Source: Pseudobdellovibrionaceae bacterium
Lineage (GTDB): Bacteria > Bdellovibrionota > Bdellovibrionia > Bdellovibrionales > JAGQZY01
Reading direction: 5' to 3'
Length of the DNA stretch: 64,000 nucleotides
NCBI GenBank assembly: GCA_020635085.1
Contig: JACKAL010000007.1
Location: forward strand, 32,171-96,170
Under the pieces are notes generated by a model that worked only from the letters and a program-made list of their open reading frames with translations, was not told the origin of the DNA and did no database searches. Both the position numbers and the translations under genes were made by a program. Of the stretch, positions 62,875-64,000 are shown piece by piece (positions within the stretch are counted from its first letter, which is position 1; each line of letters begins with the position of its first letter).

Positions 62875-64000
62875 TCAGCTATTTTATTCAAGGCATCGAG
62901 CGGAGTCATGCGCTGAATAGAAAAATTCTTAAGCTCCACCAAAAGTTCTTTGTGGCGCTCTTCCATACTATCATCAACTTCTGTTTCGTGCATCGCTTGC
63001 GCCCATAAATCAAGCTGTGGGACCGACACCATCGCTCCACCGTTCTCTAGACTCTGTAAAAGCTTTTCTGCACGATTTGTTACTTCTTTGGGCAACCCTG
63101 CGAGCTTGGCCACTTGCACCCCATAAGAACGACCTGCCGCACCTTGAGTCAGTGTATAAAGAAAGTGCAAGTCGCCCTTTTCCTGATGAATCGACATATG
63201 GGCATTGTGAATATGCGGATACTGGGTCGCCAGTCGCGTGAGCTCATGGTAATGAGTCGCAAATAAAACCATTGGTTTTCTCTTTGTTACCAGATACTCC
63301 AAAATGGCTTGGGCTAAACTGAGACCATCATAGGTGGAGGTACCACGCCCCACTTCGTCGAGAACAACCAACGAATTTTCTGTGGCTTCATTGAGCATGG
63401 TAGCGGTTTCTTTCATTTCCACCATAAATGTGGAAAGACCTTCAGTGAGTGAGTCGCTCGCTCCTATGCGGGTAAAAATACGATCAAACAAAGGAAGCTC
63501 AGCATGGCTTGCCGGAACGTAAGAACCCACTTGCGCCATAAGGGCAATCACTGCCACCTGGCGCATCACCGTACTTTTCCCCGCCATATTGGGCCCAGTT
63601 AACAGTAAGCACTCATTGCGATTTAATAAAATATCGTTGGCCACAAAGCGTGTGGCCCGTTCCACAACAGGGTGGCGGCTGGCCTGCAACTGAATATGCC
63701 CCTCTTTGGAAAAGTAAGGCCGCGTGTAGTTGCGCTCCACTGCCGTCCACGCAAGTGACGTGAGCACATCCACTTCGCTGACAAAATACGCTAGCTTTAA
63801 AAACCACTGGGCATCGGCAAGCAAACGATTTTTTAACTCGCTAAAAATCTCAAGCTCCAACTCCGCCCGTCGGGTTTTTGCCGAAATCACCTTGCGCTCC
63901 AAGTCCACCAACTCATCGGTAGTATAACGTTCGGCATTGGTAAGTGTTTGTTTACGTTGGTAACGATCTAGTGGCACTCGACTGGTGTGCGTGTTGGTGA
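62853..64000 (-). CDS. mutS: DNA mismatch repair ATPase MutS, 5' part beyond the window
   Basis: The frame is open through the right edge. The visible 382 residues are the C-terminal core and ATPase domains: the lever segment (RYQRKQTLTNAERY), Walker A GPNMAGKSTVMRQ, Walker B VVLDEVGRGTSTYDG, and the FATHYHELT loop. MutS binds mismatches and starts repair with MutL. A GTG at 63977 is internal and not a start, since the family sequence continues upstream of it (THTSRV). The end overlaps glnD by 22 bases. Nothing looks damaged. Confidence 0.97.
   Translation of the reverse strand, partial: TNTHTSRVPLDRYQRKQTLTNAERYTTDELVDLERKVISAKTRRAELELEIFSELKNRLLADAQWFLKLAYFVSEVDVLTSLAWTAVERNYTRPYFSKEGHIQLQASRHPVVERATRFVANDILLNRNECLLLTGPNMAGKSTVMRQVAVIALMAQVGSYVPASHAELPLFDRIFTRIGASDSLTEGLSTFMVEMKETATMLNEATENSLVVLDEVGRGTSTYDGLSLAQAILEYLVTKRKPMVLFATHYHELTRLATQYPHIHNAHMSIHQEKGDLHFLYTLTQGAAGRSYGVQVAKLAGLPKEVTNRAEKLLQSLENGGAMVSVPQLDLWAQAMHETEVDDSMEERHKELLVELKNFSIQRMTPLDALNKIAEWQQELS

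Noticed and set aside
1..64000. tRNA, rRNA, CRISPR array, insertion sequence or prophage.
   Set aside because: No cloverleaf, repeat array, transposase or phage gene was seen on either strand; genes are packed housekeeping and envelope functions.

Overview
The window looks like a chromosomal segment from a Gram-negative bacterium of the Bdellovibrio lineage (Bdellovibrionota). This is inferred from gene style and order, not from a marker gene. The supporting signs are many small secreted proteins and lipoproteins, a very large bacterial alpha-2-macroglobulin, tandem DUF885 lipoproteins, a secreted S9 peptidase, homogentisate dioxygenase, and a PurS/PurQ/small-PurL purine operon. The DNA is moderately AT-rich by eye and evenly coding. 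I saw no rRNA, tRNA, CRISPR array, transposase or phage gene, and no gene-free stretch over 300 bases. Both ends are cut inside genes: a lipoprotein at the left and mutS at the right.

Layout. 1-900: a truncated lipoprotein and a small secreted protein. 901-9947 (minus): a tight purine operon purM-purN-unknown-purB-purC-purS-purQ-purL-purF, most junctions overlapping. 10196-15569: an outer-membrane barrel protein, an FKBP prolyl isomerase, a c-type cytochrome lipoprotein, an ankyrin protein and a cytochrome b562-like protein. 15578-20031: a TolC plus RND efflux pair bracketed by two 51-bp palindromic direct repeats, one of which encodes the end of the RND protein. 20629-30386 (minus): a chain of nine close or overlapping genes nifS-mnmA-mtaB-rnc-era-der-SNF transporter-QseB/PmrA-like regulator-QseC-like kinase. 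A PmrA-type direct repeat lies upstream of the efflux pair.

30658-42565: a small secreted protein, an S9 peptidase-hmgA-DUF423 operon, two tandem DUF885 lipoproteins, a secreted protein with a metzincin zinc signature, a YetF-like membrane protein and several small exported proteins. 42790-54075: alpha-2-macroglobulin, a class I glutamine amidotransferase, a membrane-anchored protein, the malic enzyme/phosphotransacetylase fusion protein MaeB, and HflX, whose conserved N-terminus has only an AUA codon as a well-placed start. 54120-57713: an LCP-family protein divergent from a LytS/LytTR two-component system, with GTYTACA-type half-sites between them. 57730-64000 (minus): mutS-glnD, then a tiny LuxR-type regulator, an acyl-CoA thioesterase and two type IV pilus prepilin-like proteins.

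The most unusual points are the repeat-bracketed efflux operon with its repeat-derived C-terminus, the HflX start, an internal 154-residue duplication in the LytS membrane sensor, the metzincin signature, and the uncharacterised protein locked inside the purine operon. I found no single large, clearly novel multi-gene system.
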